The notes beneath the pieces are model-generated. The model saw only the letters and a program-made list of their open reading frames with translations. It searched no databases and was not told the DNA's origin. Position numbers and translations under genes: made by a program. Shown here piece after piece: positions 31,856 to 39,903 of a DNA stretch of 64,000 nucleotides (positions within the stretch are counted from its first letter, which is position 1; the number at the start of each line of letters is the position of its first letter). Source of the DNA: Clostridiales bacterium FE2011 (GTDB lineage: Bacteria > Bacillota > Clostridia > Christensenellales > Aristaeellaceae); contig CP069418.1 of NCBI GenBank assembly GCA_017569305.1, forward strand, positions 434,001 to 498,000, written 5' to 3'.

Positions 31856-32491
31856 TTATTCCAGCGCCGTCATCTCCACGGGGCAGATGATGTTCCTCCA
31901 TTCGTCGATCTTCTTCAGGGCCTCCGCCTCTTCGATCTCCGCGTCATTCAGCGTCCAGGTGACGGTATCCGTATCGATATCGGTGAAGCAGATAATGGTT
32001 TCCTGTTCACTCTTCTCCAGGCCGCGGATGAGGCAGTGCTCAAAAATGCTCTCAAACGCGCTGTTGGCGCCTTCGAAATACAGGCCGTAGCATTTTTTGC
32101 CGCCCTCCGCCGTCAGGTACATGCGGTTGCGTTCCCAGCCCCGCTCAAACAGCTGGGCTTTGCCCTCCGCCATGGTCCAGATGTCAAAAATCCAGAGGAC
32201 GTCTGTTTCCGGATCATAAGCGGTACGGCCGATCAGCAGCTCGTCTTCCCCGTCTTCATCCAGGTCCTCAAGCGCCCAGCCGACTTTCTGATTGCTGTAG
32301 TGGTTCTCCAGATAAATGACCGAATTGAAATCCTCATTTTCCAGCGTGTCCGGATCCCCGGCCATGCCCTTCTTTACCATGTCCAGGACCTGCTCATAGG
32401 CCTCGGGCATGGTTTTTTCATTTTCAGCCCCAGCCAGGCAGGCTGTGCAGCAGAGTACAGCGGTCATCAGCAAAAGACAAAGTTTATTCAT
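31856..32491 (-). CDS. Secreted protein with an Asp-rich loop, function unknown
   Basis: 211 residues with a signal peptide (KLCLLLMTAVLCCTACLAGA). The sequence WALEDLDEDGEDELLIG is an EF-hand-like calcium loop of the kind seen in FG-GAP and dockerin-type repeats, and fits a small beta-propeller-type fold. The cysteine at the end of the signal region does not match a full lipobox. No family was recognised. Its stop is adjacent to that of the convergent kinase-like gene with no base between, so no separate terminator exists there. Confidence 0.65.
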   Translation of the reverse strand: MNKLCLLLMTAVLCCTACLAGAENEKTMPEAYEQVLDMVKKGMAGDPDTLENEDFNSVIYLENHYSNQKVGWALEDLDEDGEDELLIGRTAYDPETDVLWIFDIWTMAEGKAQLFERGWERNRMYLTAEGGKKCYGLYFEGANSAFESIFEHCLIRGLEKSEQETIICFTDIDTDTVTWTLNDAEIEEAEALKKIDEWRNIICPVEMTALE

Positions 32492-32656
32492 TCCATTAAC
32501 TCCTCAACACAATCAGTTCTTATCCGGTTTTTCCGGATGCTTAATCAACGATCCGGTCACCTGTGTGCTTCCTGAAATAGAGCTTACGTTTTCGTAATGG
32601 AGCCGTGAGCATCATAATATGTTGTTCTTTTATCCCGCCATTCTTCCGCTGCGGTT

Positions 32657-33214
32657 TCATTCCTCATACCTGCATTCCAGGCCGTTTTCCTTGCAATACT
32701 GTTCCGCAAAGCTTCCCCTGCCCACCGTAACACTTTTCAGGTCAAGGCAGTTCTGGAACGCGTCTTTTCCGATCCGCTCCACCGAATCCGGCAGGTTCAG
32801 GTCTTTCAGTGCGGCACAGTTATGAAAAGCCAGGGTGCCGATCTGGGTCACCGTATCCGGCAGCCGGACGCTGAGCAGCTCCGGATGGCCGGAAAAAGCG
32901 CAGTATCCGATGGAGGTGACCCCGTCCCGAACCACAACATGTTTTATATCTTCCAGGTCCCAGGGGCTGTTTGTACCGATGGATGCGCTGTCCGGCTGGC
33001 CGCCGTATTTGGTGCGATGGACCTCGCTGTAATTGTCCATTGATCCGGTTCCGGAAATGGTCAGCGTTCCCTGTTCAAGCTTCCAGGACAGATTTTTGCC
33101 GCAGCTTCCCTCGCCGGCAGACGGAGCACGTCCCTTGTCGTGGAGTACAAAAAACAGGGCCAGCAGTACCGCGCACAGCAGACAGGCAATCAGGGCAAAC
33201 TTCCGTGTTTTCAT
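32657..33214 (-). CDS. BspA-like leucine-rich repeat surface protein
   Basis: 185 residues: signal anchor (LIACLLCAVLLALFFVLH), a linker, then LRR_5/BspA repeats at about 90-165 (SIGYCAFSGHPELLSVRLPD, IGTLAFHNCAALKDLNLPD, IGKDAFQNCLDLKSVTVG). Such repeats bind host or surface ligands in Bacteroidetes and Clostridia. Only about three repeats are present, so it is short for the group. It starts 20 bases after the tag gene with a good GGAGG site and is probably co-transcribed with it, which looks accidental in function. Confidence 0.85.
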   Translation of the reverse strand: MKTRKFALIACLLCAVLLALFFVLHDKGRAPSAGEGSCGKNLSWKLEQGTLTISGTGSMDNYSEVHRTKYGGQPDSASIGTNSPWDLEDIKHVVVRDGVTSIGYCAFSGHPELLSVRLPDTVTQIGTLAFHNCAALKDLNLPDSVERIGKDAFQNCLDLKSVTVGRGSFAEQYCKENGLECRYEE

Positions 33215-33234
33215 CCGTGCTTCCTCCGTCCATC

Positions 33235-33837
33235 TTATCCTTCCCGGTCCCTGCGCTTCCGCACGGTAGGATTGGCCGCGTTGATCCGTTGATAGCAGGG
33301 GCAGTTCTGATCATGATCGTTCACGATGCCGCAGGCCTGCAGGTGGGCATACACCGTTATGCTGCCCATATACTTGAAGCCGTATTTCTTCAGCTCCTTC
33401 GCAATCTCATCCGACAGGCCGTTCTTTGCCGGGATTCCCTTGCTTTCATGGCCGATGTACAGAACCGTCTTTCCGCCGGTGTGCTTCCACAGCCAGTCGC
33501 AGAAGCTGCCGTGTTCCGCCCGGATCTTCCGGAAGCACCGGGCATTGTTGATCACCGCCTCAATCTTCTGGCGGGAGCGGATCATCCCCTCCGTGTTCAG
33601 GATGCGTTCCACGTCCGCCTCGTCATAGGCCGCGATTTTGTCATAATCAAACCCGTCAAAACAGGCGCGGAAGATCTCCCGCTTCTTCAGCATCAGGGAC
33701 CAGGACAGGCCGCACTGCATGGCTTCCATCATCAGGTGCTCAAACATTTTCCGGTCGTCATGCACCGGTACACCCCACTCCGTATCATGGTAAACCTTCA
33801 TTGCCTCGAAGGTGAAACCCCAGTCGCAGTTTCCCAT
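33235..33837 (-). CDS. tag: DNA-3-methyladenine glycosylase I
   Basis: 200 residues, start preceded by ACGGAGG. It removes 3-methyladenine from alkylated DNA as the first step of base excision repair. The N-terminal CDWGF and YHDTEWGVPVHDD, the AMQCGLSW segment and the C-terminal HDQNCPC with its His/Cys pair supply the family's four zinc ligands (two N-terminal, two C-terminal). Length matches the family. It appears to be the first gene of a unit with the leucine-rich repeat gene. Confidence 0.95.
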   Translation of the reverse strand: MGNCDWGFTFEAMKVYHDTEWGVPVHDDRKMFEHLMMEAMQCGLSWSLMLKKREIFRACFDGFDYDKIAAYDEADVERILNTEGMIRSRQKIEAVINNARCFRKIRAEHGSFCDWLWKHTGGKTVLYIGHESKGIPAKNGLSDEIAKELKKYGFKYMGSITVYAHLQACGIVNDHDQNCPCYQRINAANPTVRKRRDREG

Positions 33838-33897
33838 CTGTGATCCTCCGTTTTGATTGCTGCACCCATCATATCACGTTATACCGCCCGAAAGCAA

Positions 33898-33924
33898 AAC
33901 CGCCGCATACGTTTTATGCGGCGG
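33898..33924 (-). terminator. Terminator of the 398-residue secreted protein gene
   Basis: CCGCCGCATA / TATGCGGCGG stem followed on the minus strand by TTTTGCTTT. Confidence 0.8.
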
Positions 33925-33947
33925 CCTGTTCATTGTTTATTTACAGA

Positions 33948-35144
33948 TCAGACTTCAGGCACTTTTATGAGAACGTCATTCCTCGTGGCGTAACCATATT
34001 CTTCTCCTTCGAACACAGACGCGATCCCCCATAATTCGTCCTTCATAGGCACAAGCTGAATCCCTTCAATAACAAGGTTTTTCTGTTCCGGGTCTTCAAA
34101 AAACGCCAGCAGATCATCCGGCATCATTTCTGTCTTCCCCAGTTCATTGCCACTCTCATCAAACCAGTGGAATCTCCATACGTACCGCTGTGTTCCGTTA
34201 TATGCGGGCTGTTCATATACCAAGACAGTTTTCCCATTATACATCGTCATTCCATAAAACCACACGGACTCTTCTTCATCCACCGGTTTTGTCCAGATAA
34301 CATTTCCGTCCCGATCGAGTTTTGTTATCGCCGTTCGCATGCTCCTCCCGTTTGTTTCAGGCTGGTTAATATCATTATATTGTACGATCAGATATCCGCT
34401 GTCCTCTGTCCTCACAGGGCAATCAATCTCCGGCTCAATATCATCCTGCCACGGACTGGGTATTGTTTTCTTCCAGATCACATTGCCCTGTAAGTCTGTC
34501 CTCGTGATATTATCTTTCGTTTCATCTGTCCAGCGGGAACCGAACAGAATCAGCCCGTCTTCCTCCTCAATCATGCAGTATGGATGGTGCATACCTCCCT
34601 CGCCGCCAAATCGGGTAATCACATTGCCATCCCAGTCAATCATATCACTCCAGCTTTCTTTCTCTGTCTGGTGATTCCTCACCAGGTACGAGGGAGTAAC
34701 ATTATTGATGGTCACATATTCATCCGAGGTCAGCACTACTTCCTTTCCGGTCGGTTTGCCGTCCTGGGTGAAAAATTTCAGCGACTGCCTTGAGATGGTA
34801 TCTTCATTTTCTCCTGTCTGCCAGAACCATACTCCGATGGTTCCATCCGGCAGTACATGTGCATGATAAAAGCCAACCGTTCCCACAGTCTCGTCCAGGT
34901 ATTCCCAGCTTACCGTACAGTCCTGATTCAGGCATACAAGCCATGCCTGGTCCTGATCGTCCTGTTCTTTGGCTGACCGGTTTCCGGCAAACAGCAGCCG
35001 TCCGTCCGGCAGCGTATCCCACCATACCAGTCTCTCATAGCCTTCCTTACCTATATCCACGATTGTATCTGCATATGCAGAGCAGACCATCAGTACCGCA
35101 CACAGGCAGGCTGTCAGTATCCTCATCCACAGATTACGCTTCAT
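33948..35144 (-). CDS. Secreted beta-propeller-like protein
   Basis: 398 residues, start preceded by AAAAGGAG, signal peptide ending near CSAYADT. Repeated blocks of the form GNVIWKKTI, GNVITRFG, GNVIWTKPV and KFFTQDGK are spaced like PQQ-type or kelch-type propeller blades; the count of blades was not fixed. No enzymatic motif was seen. It is probably anchored to nothing and released or wall-associated. It is monocistronic. Confidence 0.7.
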   Translation of the reverse strand: MKRNLWMRILTACLCAVLMVCSAYADTIVDIGKEGYERLVWWDTLPDGRLLFAGNRSAKEQDDQDQAWLVCLNQDCTVSWEYLDETVGTVGFYHAHVLPDGTIGVWFWQTGENEDTISRQSLKFFTQDGKPTGKEVVLTSDEYVTINNVTPSYLVRNHQTEKESWSDMIDWDGNVITRFGGEGGMHHPYCMIEEEDGLILFGSRWTDETKDNITRTDLQGNVIWKKTIPSPWQDDIEPEIDCPVRTEDSGYLIVQYNDINQPETNGRSMRTAITKLDRDGNVIWTKPVDEEESVWFYGMTMYNGKTVLVYEQPAYNGTQRYVWRFHWFDESGNELGKTEMMPDDLLAFFEDPEQKNLVIEGIQLVPMKDELWGIASVFEGEEYGYATRNDVLIKVPEV

Positions 35145-35266
35145 ATACTTTCTCCTTTTCCTGTTATCAGGGATATCATTGATTCAACGTTTTACTCTGA
35201 ATATCTGTTCCTGATGCTTTTGCACGGGAAGAATCCGGACTTCCCATACGTTCATATAGTATGTTC

Positions 35267-35284
35267 ACTGATTTCACAATCAGT
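35267..35284. promoter_or_regulatory. Small inverted repeat upstream of the XRE gene
   Basis: ACTGATT / AATCAGT with four bases between, about 80 bases before the XRE start. Possible operator for the regulator; no clear promoter boxes could be fixed around it. Confidence 0.4.
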
Positions 35285-35362
35285 TCACTGCGTTTTCACA
35301 AAAGAGAATTATGCTTTATTCAGATGATCAGAGAAAGTCAAACAACGACAGGAGGTATATCA

Positions 35363-35554
35363 ATGTTTGCCGAGAAGATCAGGGAATTAAGGCAGTCCCG
35401 CAATTTGAGTGAAGCTGCGCTGGATGAAATCTTCGGTCTGATGCGCGGCACCGTGTCCAACTGGGAACACGGGTTTTCTGTTCCGGATGAGGAGCTGATT
35501 GACGACATTGCCGACTACTTCAAGGTCAAGCGGTCCGAGCTGATCGGCGCCTGA
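35363..35554 (+). CDS. Small XRE-family helix-turn-helix protein (63 aa)
   Basis: 63 residues from the ATG at 35363 with CAGGAGG upstream. The whole protein is one Cro/C1 domain (RQSRNLSEAALDEIFGLMRG, TVSNWEHGFSVPDEELI). Compared with typical members the second helix is unusual (SEAALDEIFGL instead of TQEELA). It is a stand-alone DNA-binding protein; targets are unknown. A hairpin at 35607 ends the transcript. Confidence 0.8.
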   Translation: MFAEKIRELRQSRNLSEAALDEIFGLMRGTVSNWEHGFSVPDEELIDDIADYFKVKRSELIGA

Positions 35555-35606
35555 CGCTGCAGTCTCCTTTCCATGTAAGAAGGAGGCCTTCCCTCTTGAA
35601 CATAAA

Positions 35607-35638
35607 GGCATTCATGCATCGGTACCTGCATGAATGCC
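35607..35638 (+). terminator. Hairpin behind the 63-residue XRE gene
   Basis: Perfect 12-bp stem GGCATTCATGCA / TGCATGAATGCC, then ATCTTTG. Confidence 0.65.
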
Positions 35639-35683
35639 ATCTTTGCGTTGAGTTGTCCCTGACAGATCGCCGCCAGTAAAATA

Positions 35684-35710
35684 CCCGGCTTCATTCCGAA
35701 GCCGGGATTT
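35684..35710 (-). terminator. Terminator of the MarR-flavodoxin operon
   Basis: CCCGGCTTC / GAAGCCGGG stem with T-rich flanks on both strands (TATTTTA on minus). Confidence 0.8.
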
Positions 35711-35712
35711 TC

Positions 35713-36243
35713 TTATGCTTCCAGGTAAGCGATAATCGGTTCAATGAACCGGATATCCGCCAGGTCATGGTTCTGCGCAATGAATTCTCCCATTTCCTTA
35801 TCCTTGGCTGTCGCGTTCTTCTTATTCTTCAGGGAATTGGCGAACATCTTCATGGCCATCCTGTAAGGGAAGCTCATCCGCTCATAATTGATACCGCCCT
35901 GGCAGTAGAACGCTTTGATATACTGCCGCTGTTCATCCGTCAGCAGCTGTTTCAGGGATTCAGCCACCTCCGGAGTACCGTCCGGGCTGCAGCCGACAGC
36001 GAAAACAGCCAGTTTCTTCCCCTTCCAGCCGGGAGCCTTCCCCAGAAACCAGGTGGACTTCGCCACTTTCCCTGCCATGCACCATCCACCGTAGACGATG
36101 GCGTCATATCCGCCAAAGAAGCTGTCCGGCTTCTTCTTCGCCTCCTTCAGGTCCAGGATGTCCGCGTTCATTCTTTCCGCGATCCATTCGGCATAGCGCT
36201 TCGTAAAGCCCGTCTGGGAAGTGTAAATCACGATTGTTTTCAT
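35713..36243 (-). CDS. Flavodoxin-domain protein (HemG/flavodoxin-like)
   Basis: 176 residues. IVIYTSQTGFTKRYAEWIAE is the FMN phosphate-binding loop at the N-terminus, and DAIVYGGWCMAGKV plus FAVGCSPDG are the later flavin-contacting loops of the flavodoxin_5 / protoporphyrinogen-oxidase-like family. It would carry electrons or reduce quinones using FMN. The ATG overlaps the MarR stop by four bases, and the operon has two operator copies, so MarR probably represses it. Confidence 0.88.
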   Translation of the reverse strand: MKTIVIYTSQTGFTKRYAEWIAERMNADILDLKEAKKKPDSFFGGYDAIVYGGWCMAGKVAKSTWFLGKAPGWKGKKLAVFAVGCSPDGTPEVAESLKQLLTDEQRQYIKAFYCQGGINYERMSFPYRMAMKMFANSLKNKKNATAKDKEMGEFIAQNHDLADIRFIEPIIAYLEA

Positions 36244-36710
36244 AGCTTGCTCACATTCCTTTCCATGGTCATGATGGTCTCTATAGTGGTCTTCAGCTTG
36301 TCTTCATCAATGCCTTCAAAGATGCGGCCGATGATTGCCTGGCTGGGCGCGTCGTTTTTCTCACAGAACTGCCGGCAATAATCCGTCAGCACAACCCGCT
36401 GCTTCCGCCGGTCCTTTCCGTCCGTTGTCATGGAGACAAAGCCCTTGCGCTCCAGCTTCAGCAGGATCTGCTTCACGTTCTGGTGGGAGCTGCCCATGAT
36501 CTCCGCCAGATCGTTCAGCGTGGGCGGCTCTTTACACAGCTTGACGCAGATGATGGCAAAGAACTGTTTCCAGGTGATCTCCTTCATAAAGCTGTCCGCG
36601 GAAGCCTGGTACCGGTTATCAAAGGCGCTCAGGAGACCCAGCAGGAACGCCTGCGGCGGCATCTGCCCGAACTCCACCTTGCCCATGCCCATCGCTTCAT
36701 CATAATTCAT
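36240..36710 (-). CDS. MarR family transcriptional regulator
   Basis: 156 residues. The winged helix is at about 50-115 (LNDLAEIMGSSHQNVKQILLKLERKGFVSMTTDGKDRRKQRVVLT) with the conserved D-x-R of the wing (DGKDRRK). Dimerisation helices flank it. It overlaps the flavodoxin gene by four bases. Two palindromes with ATGTAAnATATTAC-type sequence lie in its promoter, so autoregulation is very likely. MarR/flavodoxin pairs often respond to redox-active compounds. Confidence 0.93.
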   Translation of the reverse strand: MNYDEAMGMGKVEFGQMPPQAFLLGLLSAFDNRYQASADSFMKEITWKQFFAIICVKLCKEPPTLNDLAEIMGSSHQNVKQILLKLERKGFVSMTTDGKDRRKQRVVLTDYCRQFCEKNDAPSQAIIGRIFEGIDEDKLKTTIETIMTMERNVSKL

Positions 36711-36738
36711 AAGATCTTCTCACCTTCTTTTTTTAAAG

Positions 36739-36794
36739 CATGTAATATATTACATGTTTAGATTATATGTAACATATTACTTATTTTCTGTCAA
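36739..36794 (-). promoter_or_regulatory. Promoter and two MarR operators
   Basis: Minus-strand TTGACA (36789-36794) and TACATA (36766-36771), 17-base spacer. Operator 1 is the perfect palindrome CATGTAATATATTACATG (36739-36756), just downstream of the start; operator 2 is GTAACATATTAC (36769-36780), inside the spacer. Confidence 0.85.
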
Positions 36795-36821
36795 CCTTTT
36801 TCTGCCTGTTTCCATAAATAA

Positions 36822-36845
36822 GAACCGGCCTTTACAGGCCGGCTC
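36822..36845 (-). terminator. Terminator of the isochorismatase-like gene
   Basis: GAGCCGGCCT / AGGCCGGTTC stem on the minus strand with loop GTAA, then TTATTTAT. Confidence 0.75.
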
Positions 36846-36876
36846 CGGCAGGAAACATCATACAGGGGGCCAGGAT

Positions 36877-37539
36877 TTATTCCGCCGCCTTTTCCAGATA
36901 TGCGGCACTATCCAGGATCGTGGTCTGCACATAATCCAGTCCTGCCAGCACACTGACAACCGCCGCCTCCAGGTCATCACTGCAGCCGGCGCAGGCGTCT
37001 GTGATATAAACCACCGGGCAGCCCAGGTCGATTGCCTCAAAGGCGGTGGACAGGACGCAGCACTCGCTGACCACGCCCGTCAGCACAACGGAGCCGCCGC
37101 GCGCGGTGCACTGCTCCGCTGCCTCCCGGATTTCCGGAACAGTCATGGACGAATATGTGGACTTGGAGAAGACGGGATACTGTGTAAGGTATGGTGCCAG
37201 TTCAGGAACCATCTCATTCATCCATACGTCCTCATTGACCTCCCGGTTGATGACGTTATAGTCCTTCCATGTGCCGACAGGATCCTGCGGCGCGTCAAAA
37301 CGGGTAAAAATGACCTCCGAAAACCGGCCGGATTCAATCAGGGCAATGATCTGTTCCGTTGCACGGGCCATATTGGGGCAGGTCCAGGGGCCTTCCGCCG
37401 TATAGGCGTTCTGCATGTCAATCACCAGCAGCAGATCACCGCCGGCCTGCTCCGCCAGTCCCCCCGTGCAGGCAAAGCAAAAAACAACCGTCAACAGTGC
37501 GCAAAGGAAAACACTGAATGCTTTTGTCCCTCTGGTCAT
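36877..37539 (-). CDS. Exported isochorismatase-family cysteine hydrolase
   Basis: 220 residues from the ATG at 37539 (AAGGAGG upstream). An N-terminal signal peptide (FSVFLCALLTVVFCFACTGG) is unusual, because most family members are cytoplasmic. The catalytic triad is present: Asp in LLVIDMQNAY, Lys in PVFSKSTYSS and Cys in TGVVSECCVLST. Nicotinamidase and ureidoacrylate hydrolase are relatives, but the substrate here is unknown. FACTGG could be a lipoprotein site although the -3 residue does not fit well. The gene is monocistronic. Confidence 0.88.
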   Translation of the reverse strand: MTRGTKAFSVFLCALLTVVFCFACTGGLAEQAGGDLLLVIDMQNAYTAEGPWTCPNMARATEQIIALIESGRFSEVIFTRFDAPQDPVGTWKDYNVINREVNEDVWMNEMVPELAPYLTQYPVFSKSTYSSMTVPEIREAAEQCTARGGSVVLTGVVSECCVLSTAFEAIDLGCPVVYITDACAGCSDDLEAAVVSVLAGLDYVQTTILDSAAYLEKAAE

Positions 37540-37873
37540 GCTTATGATTCCTCCTTTTTCAATTGTCATCTGCCGTAAAGAAACACCGGTTCAGTACCGT
37601 CTCCATTCCGTTCCCGCAGCGGAATAGATTGCCCCCTTTATGACGACTGCATACAGAATACAAATTGCTCTGGATCAATTATATCATGCCTCTTCTGCCT
37701 CGGCCGATGCCAAAATGGAAGCTAATGATACAAGTTTTGCATGTTTCCGGTAAATAATCATTTTTGAACAAATGGAAGGAAAGCCTCCCCTGTTTCGTAC
37801 GATATAGTGAAGACATTCATTTCACTGCAGCACATGATATGATGAAAATAAGGAAAAAACGGAGGAATATGTT

Positions 37874-38995
37874 ATGAAGCGGTTTCTTGCAGTTATGCTG
37901 GCAGCAATCCTGCTGATCCCGGCCGCGGCCGCGTTTGCGGACGGCTACAGCGCCACGGACCAGGTCACCATCCCTGATCAGATCCACGAAGCCCTGAAGA
38001 AAGAAGCCCTTTCCGGCTACACGGCGACAAGCTACCTGGAGCATTCCGGCTCCGCCTTTGTCGTCATGCAGGCAGAAAACGGAACCAACATCCTGTACGT
38101 CCTGAATCCGAAGGGCAGCGGCTGGTCCATCTACGCAAAGACCGGCAAGGCCATTCCCCAGGGCACCGGGCTGGTAACCGTTGAAGAAGACTGGGAAAAG
38201 GGCGGCATCGTCCTCATCCAGAACTATGAACACCCCTATAACGCGGCCTCTGACATCCACAGCTTTGAAAAGCGGGCCTATTATAATAAGCAGAAAAACG
38301 GCACCTGGCAGCTGTGGAAATTCCGCGATGAAATCGCCTGGGTCACCATCGTGGCCTCTGAAACCCGCCTTGCCTACTACGGCGGCCAGGACGCCGAAGA
38401 GTACCAGGGCAGCGCCTACGGCACCGTGCAGACAGACCTGCGGTATGTAAACCTGAGCAGCCTGCCCGGCACGCTGAAGGAAGCACGGAACAAGCTGACC
38501 ATCGCCCCCACGCTTCCGGGCGGAACGCTGTCCGCGGAAGTGATCAAATTCACCGGCGGCAAGAAGTACGAAGTCTATTCCGGCCCGGGTGAAAACTACC
38601 TGCGCGGCGCAAACGGAAAGGCGACCGTCTCCACCAACGACTGGATCCAGGTTTTCGGGGAGCAGAACGGCTGGATCATGATCCAGTACGCCATCGACGC
38701 CTCCCACTACCGCGTCGGCTATATCCAGTCCAAGGCCCTGCCGAAGAAGGCGGAAGTTTCCCCGCTGCCCCTGATCGGCGATGTCCGCACGGTGCTGCAG
38801 ACCGCGACGGTAACGGATGACCCGCTGTTCTCCGGTGAATCCATCGCCGTCCTTTCCGAAGGCGCCGAGGTCACGTTGCTGGGAATCCTGGGGGATTACG
38901 CCTACATTGAAGGAAATGCCAACGGCCTGTTCCGCGGCTTTGTCCCCGTCGCTTCCCTCTCCGCCCCGGAACTCACCGGAGAAGAAAACGGCTGA
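37874..38995 (+). CDS. Secreted SH3-like protein, function unknown
   Basis: 373 residues, AAACGGAGG upstream, signal peptide ending near AAAFADG. The middle holds a beta-rich domain of about 200 residues with WSIYAKTGKAIPQG and DLRYVNLSSLPGT. Two bacterial-SH3-like segments follow: KYEVYSGPGENYLRGANGKA with NDWIQVFGEQNGWIMIQY, and VLQTATVTDDPLFSGESIAV. It probably acts at the cell wall. An extended TGATATGAT -10 box at about 37840 may drive it. No close family was recognised. The 300-base gap before it holds no other gene. Confidence 0.7.
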   Translation: MKRFLAVMLAAILLIPAAAAFADGYSATDQVTIPDQIHEALKKEALSGYTATSYLEHSGSAFVVMQAENGTNILYVLNPKGSGWSIYAKTGKAIPQGTGLVTVEEDWEKGGIVLIQNYEHPYNAASDIHSFEKRAYYNKQKNGTWQLWKFRDEIAWVTIVASETRLAYYGGQDAEEYQGSAYGTVQTDLRYVNLSSLPGTLKEARNKLTIAPTLPGGTLSAEVIKFTGGKKYEVYSGPGENYLRGANGKATVSTNDWIQVFGEQNGWIMIQYAIDASHYRVGYIQSKALPKKAEVSPLPLIGDVRTVLQTATVTDDPLFSGESIAVLSEGAEVTLLGILGDYAYIEGNANGLFRGFVPVASLSAPELTGEENG

Positions 38996-39014
38996 CGAAC
39001 CACACGCATAAAAC

Positions 39015-39048
39015 AAACCGGCTTCATCATGAAGCCGGTTTGTTGTTT
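39015..39048 (+). terminator. Bidirectional terminator
   Basis: AAACCGGCTTCA / TGAAGCCGGTTT stem followed by GTTGTTT. It serves the secreted SH3-like gene and the convergent TIGR04076 gene. Confidence 0.8.
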
Positions 39049-39302
39049 CAGTCCATGTTTTCAACCGTGAACTTGACCGTTTCACCGCAGTCGGTGCACT
39101 GATACGGGCCGTTCCTCAGGTTGCCGCCCCGCCGGAACGCGTAAATGAAAGGATACAGTGCGTTCATGGCGACCATGCAGATTCTGTCGCTGTGCTCCTT
39201 GTCGATCTCGCTTCCTTCAAAGCAGATCACATCGCCCACCTTATATTTGGGGCAGTGGCTTTCAACCACCGTAACTTTGACTTTCCGGTCAGTATAGCTC
39301 AT
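39048..39302 (-). CDS. TIGR04076 family protein
   Basis: 84 residues from the ATG at 39302 (TTGGAGG upstream). The pattern KVTVVESHCPKYKVGDVI, then RICMVAMNALYPFIYAFRRGG, and a C-terminal CTDCGE is the TIGR04076 family: a small cysteine-containing protein common in anaerobes, function unproven. Four conserved Cys could bind a metal. It starts 30 bases after the acetyltransferase gene, so it is likely in the same transcript. Confidence 0.88.
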   Translation of the reverse strand: MSYTDRKVKVTVVESHCPKYKVGDVICFEGSEIDKEHSDRICMVAMNALYPFIYAFRRGGNLRNGPYQCTDCGETVKFTVENMD

Positions 39303-39332
39303 ATTTTCCTCCAAAGTGTATCTTATTTGCCC

Positions 39333-39824
39333 TTATTTCAGGCAGGATACCATTTTCACCCTGTCCACGTCTTTGCCGTTGGACATAGTCTCCGTCAGGT
39401 TTTCCGCAACGGTGAACCCGCACTTCCGGTAGCAGGCCTGCGCAGGTGCGTTGTCGCTGTCGGTGTACAGGAATACCTGCTCAATGCCCCTCTGCTTCAG
39501 GCTGTCCAGCACTTCCCGGATGGAACAGGTTCCGTATCCCTTTCCCTGGTATTCCGGCAGGAAGACCGCCATCTTCAGGTACGCGATGCCGTCCCCTCCC
39601 CGCAGGCCGTTAACGCCCAGCCAGCCCGTCCGGATATCTCCGGCCAGGACGATATAGTCTTCCTCATCCTCGTCCTTCTGCCACTCGCTGATGGCGTCTG
39701 TCCAGTCCTGCCGGGTGGTCGGGACCTCGTTCAGCCGCTCCAGCAGAGACGGGCAGTTCATCAGCTGATACAGGAATTCCGCGTCGGATTCGTTCACAGG
39801 CCTGATCTGAAGTTCTTTCTCCAA
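39333..39824 (-). CDS. GNAT family N-acetyltransferase
   Basis: 163 residues from a TTG start with GAAAGGA upstream. LPEYQGKGYGTCSIREVL is the acetyl-CoA-binding motif (Q-G-K-G-Y-G) and ACYRKCGFTVAE the C-terminal one. It resembles the RimI/RimJ type. The acceptor is unknown. It lies upstream of the TIGR04076 gene and downstream of the lysS terminator. Confidence 0.88.
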   Translation of the reverse strand: MEKELQIRPVNESDAEFLYQLMNCPSLLERLNEVPTTRQDWTDAISEWQKDEDEEDYIVLAGDIRTGWLGVNGLRGGDGIAYLKMAVFLPEYQGKGYGTCSIREVLDSLKQRGIEQVFLYTDSDNAPAQACYRKCGFTVAENLTETMSNGKDVDRVKMVSCLK

Positions 39825-39841
39825 TGCTTTTTCCTTTCAAA

Positions 39842-39876
39842 ACAGCCCCGTTTTCCGGTGAAGGAAACGGGGCTGT
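39842..39876 (-). terminator. Terminator of the greA-lysS operon
   Basis: CAGCCCCGTTT / AAACGGGGCTG stem, then TTTTG on the minus strand. Confidence 0.85.
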
Positions 39877-39903
39877 GATCTGTTTTGTCCAGGTTCTCAG
39901 TAA

